NCBI RefSeq assembly: GCF_036240795.1
Contig: NZ_CP108454.1
Coordinates: forward strand, 1-64,000
DNA length: 64,000 nucleotides
DNA from: Streptomyces sp. NBC_01268
GTDB taxonomy: Bacteria > Actinomycetota > Actinomycetes > Streptomycetales > Streptomycetaceae
Direction: 5' to 3'
The notes below the pieces were generated by a model, which saw nothing but the letters and a program-made list of their open reading frames with translations, was not told where the DNA came from and did not search any database. Both the position numbers and the translations under genes were made by a program. Each line of letters begins with the position of its first letter. Positions within the stretch are counted from its first letter, which is position 1. Of the stretch, positions 36,582-46,599 are shown in pieces.

Positions 36582-37529
36582 ATGAAGGCTGTCCTTCTCG
36601 ACGCCGAGGGCCACTACCAGGTCGCCGAACTCGATGAGCCCGCTCCCGGCCCCGGCGAGGTGGCGATCCAGGTCGCCTACGCCGGAATCCAGTGGGGGGA
36701 CACCATGCTCCGGGACGGCCACTTCCCCGCCCCGCGCCCCTTCGTCCCCGGATTCGAGGCGTCCGGGTACATCTCCGCGGTCGGCGAGGGCATCGACCAT
36801 GACCGCATCGGTACACCCGTGGCCGCACTGACCGCTGCGGGCGCCTGCGCCGAGGTGGTCGTGGCGCCCGCCGTCCTCAGTCTGGACGTCGGCGACCTGC
36901 CACTGCGGACGGCCGGGGGGCTCGGCTGGGCCGCACCGACCGCCTACGACCTGATCAACACCGCGACTCGAGTACGGCCCGGCGAAAGCGTGCTGATCCA
37001 TGCCGCGGCCGGCTCGGTAGGCACCCTCGCCGCCCAGTTCGCCCGGCTTGCCGGGGCCGACCGGATCGTCGGCGTCGTCGGCAGTGCGGCCAGAGCCGAC
37101 TACACGGCCCGGTTCGGCTATGACCAGGTCGTGCTCCGCGAAGAGTTCCCGACCGAGCTCGGCGACGAACGCTTCGACGTGATCCTCGACCCGGTCGGCG
37201 GCTCGACCCGCCGCACCGGCCTGGAGCAGCTTGCACCGCACGGCCGCCTTGCGGTGTACGGCAACCTCAGCACCTACGAACCCGTCCTGGCCGACACCAA
37301 CGACCTGCTCATGCAGGGCAAGTCACTGATCACCTACAACAGCAACCTGCTCAGCCGGACCCACCCCGAACGCCTCGCCGACAGCGCCCGCCGCGCACTC
37401 GGTCTCGTCTCAGACAGTACGGTGCACGTGGACATCACCGCCGAATACGAACTGGCCGACCTGGCCACCGCCGTACAACGGCTCGCTGAGGGCGCCACCT
37501 ACGGCAAGAGCATCCTGCGCATCGCCTGA
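36582..37529 (+). CDS. Zinc-free MDR-family NADPH:quinone oxidoreductase
   Basis: A 315-residue medium-chain reductase. An N-terminal GroES-like domain (EPAPGPGEVAIQVAYAGIQW) is followed by the Rossmann domain with IHAAAGSVGTLAAQFARLAG and later FDVILDPVGGS. The catalytic-zinc Cys/His set of alcohol dehydrogenases is absent, pointing to quinone oxidoreductase or enoyl reductase activity using NADPH. The start at 36582 agrees with the family. It is probably induced through the divergent MarR-like repressor. Confidence 0.88.
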   Translation: MKAVLLDAEGHYQVAELDEPAPGPGEVAIQVAYAGIQWGDTMLRDGHFPAPRPFVPGFEASGYISAVGEGIDHDRIGTPVAALTAAGACAEVVVAPAVLSLDVGDLPLRTAGGLGWAAPTAYDLINTATRVRPGESVLIHAAAGSVGTLAAQFARLAGADRIVGVVGSAARADYTARFGYDQVVLREEFPTELGDERFDVILDPVGGSTRRTGLEQLAPHGRLAVYGNLSTYEPVLADTNDLLMQGKSLITYNSNLLSRTHPERLADSARRALGLVSDSTVHVDITAEYELADLATAVQRLAEGATYGKSILRIA

Positions 37530-38585
37530 CAAGGCGATAACCCGCACAACCTCGCCAACCACCAGCCACCAACCACCCGGGCGGGTGAACCGCGGTGCGC
37601 GTCGGCAGCACCGTGACCACGCCGACAGGGCTCGGTCACAGACAGGCCACACCGGCCGACGCCCCCCTGGCCGCCGACCGGACACCGCGCGCGGCTCGGC
37701 GCGGGGACGGCGATAGTGGCCGCAGGACCCCGCCGGCCACCCAGACCACGAGCCGCACACCCCTGTCCCCACTGACCGTCCAAAGCCAGCGGCCCGCAGG
37801 TCAGACCCCGTGACCAAGGGGCTCCGTGCGCGCCAGCACTTCCGCGTGCATGACGGGCGGCATCGAGGGCACACGGAGGTGGAGCGAGTGGGACACGCTC
37901 ACTCACCGGAACCCTCCGGCATCCCCCGCCGCCGGGGCCCCCACAGGTGAACACCGCCCGCACCGTCGTGGGTGCGCACACGAGGAGCCCCCCGACCGGA
38001 AACGGCCCGGGGGACTCCTCACCATCCAGGCCCGAGAGGAGCGTGGCGAGCGCTCCCTCGTCGTGGCCGCCGGCGTCGCTCGTGCGGCTATCGGCCAGGA
38101 CGATGCGGCGGGCGGTGGCGTCGTCGCACTGGCAGACGGCGACCTGGGCGGCGGGCACCCGCTTGCGGACGTGGCGAGGGCGCACAAGCGCTCCTCCTCG
38201 CCGGCGCGGGTGACCAGGCCCTAGGGGCCGGAACCGTGGGGCGGAGGGCCTACAAGGTGTGGTTGCCGGCGAAGACGTCCAGCTCCCCGTCCTCCTGCTC
38301 GCGGACACCAGCGGGCGGAACTGGCCGTTCCCGGCCAAACTCTCCAGGATCATCCCGACGTCCCCACGGCGCGGGCCGCCAAGAGACGGCGCCGGCGGGC
38401 CCGGTGGTGGTCGTCATGGTTGGGTCTCTCCTGGTCGGCCGGAGGTTGGGCCGCAGGAGGATAGGCGCCCGTGGTGATCACTTCCGGAGGAAGGATGATC
38501 ACTCGTTGTGGTGATCGGGGACCAACGGCCGCGACTCCCACTCTAGGTTCTGATCATTCATCGCCGAACGAAAGGCGGATCAGCC
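37530..38585. other. 1-kb stretch without a convincing gene
   Basis: Long frames here are GC-rich shadows with no recognisable domain. Near 38473-38520, three TGATCAC/TGATCG-like boxes surround CTTCCGGAGGAAG and lie about 70-110 bp upstream of the secreted-protein gene at 38586, so they may be its promoter region. Nothing else can be supported. Confidence 0.4.
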
Positions 38586-38933
38586 GTGGTGAAGAGGGCT
38601 CTTGGAGCGGCGCTGGCGGCAGCGGGGCTCGCCCTGGGAATGGTGGTCGGGACGGGAGGCACGGCCTACGCCGTCACCTGCCCCTCCTCGGCTCACCCGA
38701 GGACAACGGGCGGGGAGGCGAGTTGGCAGCTCACGTGCGACCAGTGGGGCCACCTGACCGTCCACGGGTGGGTGGAGGACACCCTGCCCGACAACCGGTG
38801 CGCACACGTCACCATCAAGCCCCAGAGTGAGCAGAGCCGGACAATCAAGGCATGTGGCTCCGGCGTGCGAAAAAACTTCAGTGAGGTGTTCGTCGACGAG
38901 TACGAGGCAGAGGTCAAGCTCCGCGTCGCCTGA
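38586..38933 (+). CDS. Small secreted protein
   Basis: A 115-residue protein with a clear Sec signal peptide (VKRALGAALAAAGLALGMVV then an AYA cleavage site). The mature part has four Cys (in VTCPSS, QLTCDQ, NRCAHV and KACGSG) that could form two disulphides, and a beta-rich pattern. The GTG start follows a GAAAGGCGG site. Its function is unknown. Small secreted Cys-pair proteins of this kind are common in Streptomyces. Confidence 0.75.
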   Translation: MVKRALGAALAAAGLALGMVVGTGGTAYAVTCPSSAHPRTTGGEASWQLTCDQWGHLTVHGWVEDTLPDNRCAHVTIKPQSEQSRTIKACGSGVRKNFSEVFVDEYEAEVKLRVA

Positions 38934-39198
38934 CGACACGTGACCTCGCACGTCGCAGGGCCCGCCCGGGTGGGGCGAGCCCTGCAGCGGCACCAGGAGC
39001 TTCGTCCCGGCTCATCGTGCTGATCGGGCCCGCGTCGATATCGACGCCGAGGTCACCGAACCAGTAGCCGAGGGTGTCGACGACGTCGCCGCCGTTCCAG
39101 CTCCCACCCGGATCCTCGTCGGCCTTGATCAGGTTGAACAGAACGACGATCGCCTCACCCCCGGGCGTGGCCGGGTCGAACTGCAGGCGGTGAGCCAT
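38914..39198 (-). CDS. Small hypothetical protein
   Basis: Ninety-four residues. The start (MAHRLQFDPATPGGEAIVVL) is preceded by a very good ribosome-binding site, AAGGAGAAG, and residues 1-60 look like folded protein. The last third (Arg/Ala-rich) may be read-through of a lost stop, since it overlaps the convergent secreted-protein gene by 20 bp. No family recognised. Confidence 0.55.
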   Translation of the reverse strand: MAHRLQFDPATPGGEAIVVLFNLIKADEDPGGSWNGGDVVDTLGYWFGDLGVDIDAGPISTMSRDEAPGAAAGLAPPGRALRRARSRVVRRRGA

Positions 39199-39558
39199 GG
39201 TCTTCTCCTTGTCCTGGCCAAGGCGGGATGGGAGCTACTCGAGGCTGGTGCTCGCCGAGCGGTTCCAGACCTCGGATGCCGGGCGGGACCCGCTCTTCTC
39301 GCCGGTGTGAGCGAGCCCCGTCTCCGGGGTGACCCCCGAGGCCTCCATGCGCTGTCCAGGACACGGCCGGCATCGCCAAGGCCGCGCCGCAGGCGGCCCC
39401 GCACGGTGCGCAGGGCCGCGAAAGGCCCGTTGGCCTGCGGGATCACATGAGCACGAACAAGGACACAAGCCGGGACACGAACCGAAACACCAGGACACGG
39501 CACAGACCCCCGCGCGGCCCGGAACGACGAACCCGCCGCGGAGGGGCCGGCTGTCGCC
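39199..39558. other. Gap upstream of IS5 element, no gene
   Basis: About 360 bp between the small minus-strand gene and the IS5 transposase. All frames are low-complexity Arg/Pro translations. I see no RNA gene or strong hairpin. Confidence 0.4.
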
Positions 39559-40301
39559 TCAGGCGTTGCAGCACCGGACCGCCACCCGCTCGACTACCCA
39601 GCGGGTCTTGCCCAGGCCGGAGCCGTGTGGAACACCGCGTCGGGCGATCTTGGGCGTGATGCCGCGGGCCCAGAGGATGCGGCGGTACTTGTCGTAGTCG
39701 TAGCCGCGGTCGGCAAACAGCCGGCCCGGCCGGTGCCGCTGCCGCCCGACCAGGCCGCGGATGCGGGGGATCGCGTCCAGCAGCGGTGTCAGCTGGGTGA
39801 CGTCGTGCCTGTTTCCGCCGGTCAGAGTCACGGCAAGGGGAGTGCCAGGTCGGTCGACGATCAGGTGGTGCTTGCTGCCCGGCCGTGCGCGGTCGATCGG
39901 CGAAGGTCCGGTGTGAGCCCCCCTTTCAGCGCTCTGACGTGCGAGCCGTCGATCGCGCAGTCGTCCATGTCCAGCAGACCTGCCTTGCACAGCTCGGCCA
40001 GGAGCACTTCGTGCAGGCTGGGCCAGACTCCGGCCTCGGTCCAGTCCCGCAGATGCCGCCAGGCCGTCACTCCACTGCAGCCGGTCCGCTCGGCGGGCAC
40101 GTCTCTCCAGCTGACGTTCTTGCGCAGCACGTACACGATGCCCCGCAGGGCCGCACGGTCGTCCGCCGGCAGCCGCCCCGGATACCGATGACGCCGCGGC
40201 GGCCGGGGCGGCAGCAGCGGAGCGATACGTTCCCACAGGTCATCAGGCACAAGATCATCCGACACCCGCAACACTCTGCCGTCAACAAGCCCGACAACCA
40301 T
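39559..40301 (-). CDS. IS5-family transposase with -1 frameshift site
   Basis: The first frame (40301 down to about 39920) has the DUF4096-like DNA-binding part and the start of the catalytic domain (DMDDCAIDGSHVRALKGG). The second frame (to 39559) carries GPSPIDRARPGSKHHLIVD, LFADRGYDYD and the end (KTRWVVERVAVRCC). They join by a -1 shift at AAAGGGGGG (plus-strand C-run 39918-39923). Many IS5-group elements use such a slip, so this may be programmed rather than a defect. DDE residues are present. Confidence 0.8.
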
Positions 40302-40332
40302 CCCCCAGCAGCGAACTCATTCTGAAACGATC

Positions 40333-41223
40333 AGTGAGCTCTTTCAGGGTGGCCACTGATCGAGTGACCCCGGTCGAGTCAGTACGAGGACCGCAACGCA
40401 CAAGGCTCCCGTGCCGTTGAGGGAGGTGTTCGAAGTCTCAACCCATCGGCACAGGAGCCCTGTTGGTTCCCCATCCTGCCGCACTCGACCTGCCGCACGC
40501 CCTGGTCGAGTGGGTATCCATGCTCATCGTCACCCGTGAGGGTGACCGCCGCTGCAAGCTCCCGCCCCACCAGCGTGCTCTCGTCGGCCTGGTCTACCTT
40601 CGCCGGCACGACACGCTCGCGCAGATCGCCGCCGGCTTCGGCATATCCGTCGGCACCGCCCACGCCTACGTCAAAGCAGTCGTCCAGCACCTGTCCGGCC
40701 GGGCACCCGGACTGCTGCGGGTTCTGCGTGAGACCGGCCCGGACTACGTCCTGCTCGACGGGACCCTCGCCGAGTGCGACCGCGTCGACGACAGCCGGGC
40801 CGACTTCTCGCAGAAGCATCGCCGTCACGGCGTGAACGTGCAGGTCGTCGCCGATCCCGCGGGCAACCTGCTGTGGATCTCGCCCGCGCTGCCCGGCCGC
40901 ACCCATGACCTGACCGCGGCCCGCACCCACCGCATCATCCGGATCTGCGAACGCCAGGGTGTCCCCGTCCTCGCCGACCGCGCCTACATCGGCGCCGGCC
41001 CCTGGGTGACCACACCCATCAGACGGCTCCCCAACCGGGACCTCAACCCGACCCAGCAGACGATCAACCGGGCCCTGTCAGCGGCGCGGGCACCGGTCGA
41101 ACGCAGCATCGCAAGGCTGAAGACCTGGCGAATCTTCCGCAAAGCCCGCTGCAGCCCCAACCGCATGACCGCGATCGCCGCAGCCATCCTCACCCTGGAG
41201 CGTCAACGCTGAAAAGGCTCAGT
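40333..41223. mobile_element. Complete IS5-family insertion sequence with inverted repeats
   Basis: AGTGAGCTCTTTCAG at 40333-40347 and CTGAAAAGGCTCAGT at 41209-41223 are imperfect inverted repeats (12 of 15 match) flanking the transposase at 40463. This gives an element of about 0.9 kb. It is inserted beside the other IS5 element ending at 40301. Confidence 0.7.
40463..41212 (+). CDS. IS5-family transposase (DDE_Tnp_4 type)
   Basis: A 249-residue transposase. An N-terminal helix-turn-helix ([20 protein letters not shown]) precedes the DDE domain: [15 protein letters not shown], then [10 protein letters not shown], then [11 protein letters not shown], ending [16 protein letters not shown]. 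Length and motifs are complete, so it may be active. It has its own inverted repeats (40333 and 41209). The start could be a few codons either side. Confidence 0.88.
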   Translation: MVPHPAALDLPHALVEWVSMLIVTREGDRRCKLPPHQRALVGLVYLRRHDTLAQIAAGFGISVGTAHAYVKAVVQHLSGRAPGLLRVLRETGPDYVLLDGTLAECDRVDDSRADFSQKHRRHGVNVQVVADPAGNLLWISPALPGRTHDLTAARTHRIIRICERQGVPVLADRAYIGAGPWVTTPIRRLPNRDLNPTQQTINRALSAARAPVERSIARLKTWRIFRKARCSPNRMTAIAAAILTLERQR

Positions 41224-41385
41224 AAGCGCCATTGCACGGACCGCTGGCGTGATCTCCACCCTGCGTTGTTGACCATGCTCACATCGCACCCGAAACTTCC
41301 ACGTGACCCGCACAACTGTCGCATCGTCACCACGGCCTGTCGGCAGGCGGGTTGACCGGCTACCCGTCTTCGTGAGGATCTTTCG

Positions 41386-42135
41386 ATGCGCCGTACCGCC
41401 GCGCTGTTAGCCACCGTCCTGCTCGCGGGAGCCGCCGCGCTCATCGCGCCCGCCGCCGACGCCGCCGAGAAGCCCGCCCCCGCGCGGTCCGCGGCGACCG
41501 TCCCGGGCCCCGGCGGCGTCGGGAGCTGCGTCGAGTCCGGCTCGTCCGCCACCTGCACCGGCCTCGACGAGATGCAGACCTGGAGCGTCGGGGGCACCTG
41601 CGCGACCTGGGACTGGAACACCAACCTCTACAGCTTCTCGCAGACGTGGAGCGGCTGGGTCAGGGGCAACACCACCGCCTCCGCGAGCTGCTTCCCCACA
41701 GGCACCTGGTGGGGCGGCGGCGTCTCCTTCGGACCCGCCGTCCCGGCCGGACCGGTCGGGCAGGTCACGGGCCTCGCGGGCAAGTGCCTGGACGTACGCG
41801 GCGGCAGCATGGCCAACAAGACGCCCACCCAGATCTGGGACTGCCTCGGCAACGTCAACCAGAGATGGAAGATCGGCACCGACGGCACCATCCGCGCCGT
41901 CGGCGTGTGCCTGGACATCTGGGACGGCCGCACCGCCAACGGCACCCCGGTACACACCGGCCCCTGCAACGGCAACATCGCCCAGCAGTGGTCGGTCCGG
42001 AGCGACGGCGTGATCGTCAACACGAAGTCCGGCCGCTGCCTGGACGTCCGGGGCTACGACAGCACCAACGGCAACATCGTGCAGATCTGGGACTGCAACG
42101 TCACCTCGAACCAGATCTGGCACCTGCCCGTCTGA
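41386..42135 (+). CDS. Secreted ricin B-type lectin domain protein
   Basis: A 249-residue secreted protein. The signal peptide (MRRTAALLATVLLAGAAALI then a DAA cleavage region) is followed by a domain with Cys pairs (about 45-110) and a ricin-type beta-trefoil (about 125-249). Its three repeats read GKCLDVRGGSMANKTP, GVCLDIWDGRTANGTP and GRCLDVRGYDSTNGN, with QxW motifs (NQRW, AQQW, NQIW). It probably binds galactose or xylan-type sugars outside the cell. No catalytic domain is seen. Start ATG at 41386. Confidence 0.9.
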   Translation: MRRTAALLATVLLAGAAALIAPAADAAEKPAPARSAATVPGPGGVGSCVESGSSATCTGLDEMQTWSVGGTCATWDWNTNLYSFSQTWSGWVRGNTTASASCFPTGTWWGGGVSFGPAVPAGPVGQVTGLAGKCLDVRGGSMANKTPTQIWDCLGNVNQRWKIGTDGTIRAVGVCLDIWDGRTANGTPVHTGPCNGNIAQQWSVRSDGVIVNTKSGRCLDVRGYDSTNGNIVQIWDCNVTSNQIWHLPV

Positions 42136-42683
42136 CACGACCCGGCCGCCCAAGCGGCGCCCAGGGTCGGCCAGGTGCTCGATGACGTACGCGCGCAGGC
42201 CGTCGAGCACCCCGCCGGCGTCCGGCCCCGGTCACGCCCACGCCCATACGCCCCGATCCGCCGACGGCGGCCGTACCGTACGGACCTCCCACGGCAGGAC
42301 GCCGACTCCATGCGTTCGGACAGCACCGGTACACGGCGGGCCGTGGCTACGGTGCCGGGATGTCCGACGAGGCACGCCCCTCCATAAGACGTCATCTCAT
42401 GTGATGAGGTGCTGTCGGATGAACGGTGCCGTTCCCAGGACGAGTGTGGCGAAGAGGGTCAGTCGTTGAAGTCCGGGCTGAGCGGCGAGGTTGCTGTGCT
42501 GGATGCCGTGGACCGCGTACCAGTTGGCGGCGAGATCGGTCGCCATGATGGCGCAGGCGAGGTCGATTCCTCGGCGTTTACCCGGACGGCTGCGATGCCG
42601 CAGGCCGATATGACCGCCCAGCGCGGGGTGTGGTGCATCCGTCCGATCACGCTGTGGATCGTCCCACCTGCGGGTGCCACCCG
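42136..42683. other. Gap with unrecognised coding scrap
   Basis: On the minus strand at about 42397-42580 a frame ends ATDLAANWYAVHGIQHSNLA...LITstop, which looks protein-like, but I cannot name it and it has no start of its own. The rest shows only GC-rich shadow frames. Confidence 0.35.
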
Positions 42684-43430
42684 TCAGGCTGCCAGTCTGC
42701 GGTAGCAGATGAGGGTGCAGGCGATAGCGGTGAAGGCCAAGAGGTGCTCGGCCTTGCGCTCGTAGCGGCGGTGCAGGCGGCGGCAACCGCCCAGCCAGGA
42801 CATCGTGCGCTCGATCGTCCAGCGATGCCGGCCCAGCCGCGTGGAGGATTCGAGTCCTCTGCGGGCGATGCGGTGCCGGATGCCGCGCGAGCGGAGCCAG
42901 CAGCGCAGATTGGTCGTAGTCGTACCCCTTGTCCGCGTGGAGCGTGGCGGGCCGCCGGCGTCGCGGGCCGCGACGCGAGCGGATCGGCGGAATGCCGCGC
43001 ACCAGCGGCTCAAGCGCCTGGCTGTCGTGGAGGTCGCAGTGGAGATCCCGACGGAGATGGGCAGACCGGTCCGCTCAGTGATCAAGTGGATCCGGACTCG
43101 ACACCCTTGCGCGCGATGCGGACGCCGATGCGTTTGCCACGGAGCCATCTTCGCAGTTCAGGTATGTCGTAGGCCTTGTCGGCATGAAGACGCAGGGGTT
43201 TGAAGTAGCGGCCGCGGTGAGGGTCGTGTCGTTTGGTGACCGAGCACCATGGGTTTCAGCCCTTGGCTGTCGTGGGTGTTGGCGGCCGAGAGGCCGACGA
43301 GGAGGGGCAGGCCGTTCGCGTCGCGGCTTCGCGATCTCCCACAGCGCGTCCGGAACAATCCAACTCCACGTACCCCGCCCCGTGAACGGACCAACGACCG
43401 CTTCACCACAGAGGACGCGGTCTTAGCCTG
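42684..43430 (-). pseudogene. Two fused, decayed IS5-family transposases
   Basis: From the right, a first element gives RDANGLPLLVGLSAANTHDS, then LRLHADKAYDIPELRRWL and RIGVRIARKGVESGS. Near 43085 it passes into a second, related element, TERTGLPISVGIS, then IPPIRSRRGPRRRRP, with frame changes, ending WTIERTMSWLGGCRRLHRR and ACTLICYRRLAA. Each lacks one end. Neither can encode a full transposase. Confidence 0.7.
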
Positions 43431-43526
43431 CGGGGCCTCCCTGTACGTAGCTGGGCCCCCGGGCACCGGGGAGCGCCGTCTGGGCCGTCGACGGCCAGCT
43501 GCGCCACCGCAGGACCGGTGCCGGGC

Positions 43527-44585
43527 TCAGAACTCCTGGCGCGGCCAGTCCAGGATTCGGGCGCCGATCACCGCCGTCTGCAGCGCGTAGCGGTCCTCCG
43601 GATCGGCTGCGTCGGCACCGGTGAGCCAGTGGATGCGTTCAAGGCGGTAGGAAAGGGTACGCACACTCACTCTTAGGTGTCGGGCTGCCGCGGCCGCGTT
43701 GCAGCCCGTGCCGAAGTACACATTGAGCGTGTCGAGCAACGGGAAGGCTCCGCCCCGGGCGTTCTGCAGCGGGCCGAGAGTGTGGCGCACGAGGTCGACC
43801 ATGGCGTCACGATCCCGTGTCAGCACGGGGTAGACGAGGAGTTCAGCAGCACGCAGTATGGGCCCAGCGAGGTTCATGCGCTCCGCAAGATCATGGACGT
43901 TGAGGGCCTCTTCGTAGGACCGGCCCACTCCTCCAGCGCCGTTGTGGGCACGGCCGATAGCGACGCAGGCGCCGTCAAGGGCGGGACCCGCCTGCTGGGC
44001 GAAGCAAACCAGAACCTCGTCTTGGTCGCCGGGGGCGACACACACCAGCCGGCCGTCCTTGGTCGTGAGCAGGATGCGGCGGTTGCCGAAGCGGGCGAAC
44101 AGCGTCTGTTCCACGCGGCGCAGGAGGTATTCGGACTGCTCGTCCGACGCGGAGCGTCCGGCGACAGCGACGGCGTGACTGCGCGAGAAGCGCAGCCCGA
44201 AGCGCTCAGCGCGCTCGGCTAGCCGACCGAGGTCGCTCCGCCCGTACAGCAGGTCATCGACGAACTCCCGGCGAGCCGCATGTTCTTGGCGGACCGAGGA
44301 GTCCTGTGCGCGCTCGAATCCCTGAACAAAGGCGTCGATCGCATCTGCGACGGCTGCAAGCAGGCGGTCGGCAGGGGCGTCTGGCCCGGGCCACGCGGCG
44401 CGCGTGGCGAAGAGGTGCGAGCCGACCAGAGTCCGCAGGGCGTGGCCCGCCTCGGCGGCCCGCTCGCCGAGCTCCCTGCGGGTGCGCAGCTCGTTGAGGG
44501 TCAGCGACCGCCCGGTCGCGGCCACGTCCGCGAGCATTCGCTCGTACCCCGCCAGGTACTCGGGGGATCTCCGCTGCTCCGCCAC
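43527..44585 (-). CDS. PucR/CdaR-type transcriptional regulator
   Basis: About 352 residues. The C-terminus carries the PucR helix-turn-helix (CNAAAAARHLRVSVRTLSYR then LERIHWLTG). A central GGDEF-like/CdaR region and an N-terminal helical part precede it. The GTG at 44585 has a perfect AAGGAG site 6 bases upstream, which favours it over the upstream frame opening. It is divergent from the SDP-type operon (286 bp between starts), so it is the best candidate for its regulator. Confidence 0.82.
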   Translation of the reverse strand: MAEQRRSPEYLAGYERMLADVAATGRSLTLNELRTRRELGERAAEAGHALRTLVGSHLFATRAAWPGPDAPADRLLAAVADAIDAFVQGFERAQDSSVRQEHAARREFVDDLLYGRSDLGRLAERAERFGLRFSRSHAVAVAGRSASDEQSEYLLRRVEQTLFARFGNRRILLTTKDGRLVCVAPGDQDEVLVCFAQQAGPALDGACVAIGRAHNGAGGVGRSYEEALNVHDLAERMNLAGPILRAAELLVYPVLTRDRDAMVDLVRHTLGPLQNARGGAFPLLDTLNVYFGTGCNAAAAARHLRVSVRTLSYRLERIHWLTGADAADPEDRYALQTAVIGARILDWPRQEF

Positions 44586-44871
44586 TCCGTTCTCCTTTGT
44601 CTTCCCGATATCGATGCAGCGTCGAGAGTACATAAAGCGCGCCGAGGTGCATCAATCTGGTGATAACTGCGCTGTTTGCCGATCGCGGGATGGAATGTGG
44701 CAACCCAGACAGGGGGAGGTTGCCGGATTCTGGCGGTGAAATCTGATGCTCATGCCAGCCAAGATGTTCATGATCGTTTTCGCGTGGGGCCCTCCCCTGG
44801 CTCATGGACACCCGTGCGCGAAGCGGCTTCGGCCGCATGCCGTCAACACTTACGTCCTTGGAGGATGCGCA

Positions 44872-45273
44872 GTGGATCCGACCGCGGGATTCGGTTTCGC
44901 CGCAGGGCTCGCCCCACTGGGCGCCCTGGTTCACTACGTGAGGAACCAGGTCGCGAACGGGAGGGTCGGGCGCAACTCCGCGGTGGGCATCCGAACGAGG
45001 GCGACCCTGGCTTCGGACGACGCCTGGCAGGCCGGTCACACGGCGGCCGCGCCGATGCTGACGGCCTCGTTCCTGACCGCGTACGCCGCGGCCCTGACAT
45101 GCCTGGCGCTGGCCATGACACTCACGCCAGCCGGCTCCGAGAGCCCGGCGGCGGGAATCGTCGCAGCAGCGGGCATCGTGGCAATCCTCGTGCTCCTCAC
45201 AGGGGCTGCGGTCAAGGCGAACTCGGCCGCACGCGCGGCCATCGATTCGGACGATCGCTTCGGCTCGCGCTGA
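44872..45273 (+). CDS. SdpI-like immunity protein
   Basis: A 133-residue membrane protein from the GTG at 44872, which has GGAGGA 6 bases upstream. Helices at about 8-22, 60-85 and 90-112 flank the SdpI signature GIRTRATLASDDAWQAGHTA. In Bacillus, SdpI protects the producer from the SDP toxin and can sequester a repressor. Here it is the first gene of an operon containing SdpC-, SdpA- and SdpB-like genes. The frame is open further upstream, but that part does not look coding. Confidence 0.82.
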   Translation: MDPTAGFGFAAGLAPLGALVHYVRNQVANGRVGRNSAVGIRTRATLASDDAWQAGHTAAAPMLTASFLTAYAAALTCLALAMTLTPAGSESPAAGIVAAAGIVAILVLLTGAAVKANSAARAAIDSDDRFGSR

Positions 45274-45307
45274 ACGCGCGCCACAACCCACGTCCCAGGA
45301 GGACAGA

Positions 45308-45991
45308 GTGAAGTTCACATCCAAAAGGACCGTAGCCACCGTGGCAATGCTCTCCATACTCGCCGGAGGCAGCGTCACCGCCCAGACCGCGTTCGCGGCC
45401 GCGGGCCACGGGGCTCCCGCACCGGGCAAGGCGCGGCTCAAGGAGGCGGTGAAGAAGACCGCCGAGTACAGCGACACGGACCTCCTTCGGCTGCTTCTCG
45501 CCGCGCAGGGGCCCATCGCCGACTCGCATCCTGAGCTGAAGCAGATGCTCGGCTTCAATCCCGACAAGCCCCAGACCGACACCGACGCTCTGGACCGGGT
45601 CATCGCCGGGTACCTGGCCGCCCACCCCAGCTTCCATCGGGATGTGGCGGCTGCCTTGCAGAGCGGCGATCCGGTACGCGTTGACACCGCACTGCGCGCC
45701 TTCTCCGTTTGCTTCAACGGATGGCTCAAGCAGACAGCCCAGCCCGCACCCGGTGGCGGTGGGCCGGTCGTTGCACAGGCGCGGGGCTGGTTCTGGATGG
45801 GAGCCTACGTGGCCATCTACGCGAACGCCGTGGGAGCCGCCAACGCCCTCGCTTACACGAATGCGGGAGTCGCCACCAACGCCCTCGCCACACTCGTGGT
45901 CGTCACTTGGTACCTCGAGGACGGCAGTCCGGGTAGCTCGGACATCGAGCGCGACGCGTTCGTCAACGCCCTGACCTCCGCGCTGACGTGA
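45308..45991 (+). CDS. SdpC-like toxin precursor
   Basis: A 227-residue precursor. The signal peptide (MKFTSKRTVATVAMLSILAG then an AFA cleavage region) is followed by a helical pro-region and a hydrophobic, Ala/Gly-rich segment (about 155-205, including GAYVAIYANAVGAANALAY) corresponding to the membrane-active SDP peptide. Bacillus SDP has two Cys in a disulphide; only one Cys (FSVCFNGW) is visible here. AGGAGG lies 8 bases before the GTG. The next gene overlaps its stop. The product should permeabilise competing cells after processing by SdpA and SdpB. Confidence 0.8.
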   Translation: MKFTSKRTVATVAMLSILAGGSVTAQTAFAAAGHGAPAPGKARLKEAVKKTAEYSDTDLLRLLLAAQGPIADSHPELKQMLGFNPDKPQTDTDALDRVIAGYLAAHPSFHRDVAAALQSGDPVRVDTALRAFSVCFNGWLKQTAQPAPGGGGPVVAQARGWFWMGAYVAIYANAVGAANALAYTNAGVATNALATLVVVTWYLEDGSPGSSDIERDAFVNALTSALT

Positions 45992-46599
45992 TGCACGGTC
46001 TGGCGGCCACAGAGCAGCACACCGCCCCCGCCGGGGGCGCGGCCCGACGGCCGGTCCTGCTCTCCGCCGCGGGCAGCATTATCGTGGTCGGAGTCCTGCT
46101 GGCCGGGTCGGTCTTCTTCTCGCTCCCCAGCAACGTGCTCTCCACCCGCGACGGCGGCGACCTACGGTCACTGTCGGCGAGGGTCCTGCCGCAGAGCTGG
46201 GCCTTCTTCACCAAGCCCCCGAGCGATCCCGAGTTCGTTCCCTATCTGGTGTCCGGCGACGACGTCTCCAATGCGTCACGGCTGCCGAACTCGCGCTCGG
46301 AGAACCTGTACGGGCTCACCCGACGTCAGCGCGCGCAAGGCCCCGAGGTGGCGAACATGGCCAACCAGGTGCGGGAGTGGCGCAACTGTGAGGAGATCGA
46401 GGGGGACTGCCCAACCGTGGTCGCCCGGTCCTCGACACCCGTCCCCGCCGAGAACGCCTCTCCCGTCCCGACTCTGTGCGGGCGAGTGGTCCTCGTCCAG
46501 ACGAGGCCCGTTCCGTGGAAGTTCCGCGAAAAATACGAAGGCTGGCGGCTCGACAAGAGAGCCGCCCTGGTGGAGGCGAAGTGTTCACGGAACGGCTGA
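45988..46599 (+). CDS. SdpA-like processing protein
   Basis: A 203-residue protein with an N-terminal membrane anchor (about 22-46) and the SdpA signature LPQSWAFFTKPPSDPEFVPY. Later Cys residues (NCEEIEGDCP, TLCGRV) may form disulphides. In Bacillus, SdpA works with SdpB to mature the SdpC peptide. GTG 45988 and ATG 45991 both overlap the SdpC stop, and its end overlaps SdpB, so the genes are translationally coupled. Confidence 0.82.
   Translation: MMHGLAATEQHTAPAGGAARRPVLLSAAGSIIVVGVLLAGSVFFSLPSNVLSTRDGGDLRSLSARVLPQSWAFFTKPPSDPEFVPYLVSGDDVSNASRLPNSRSENLYGLTRRQRAQGPEVANMANQVREWRNCEEIEGDCPTVVARSSTPVPAENASPVPTLCGRVVLVQTRPVPWKFREKYEGWRLDKRAALVEAKCSRNG

Noticed and set aside
37499..38353. 284-codon minus-strand frame after the oxidoreductase
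   Set aside because: No motif or plausible start, and the composition is that of antisense or non-coding GC-rich DNA.
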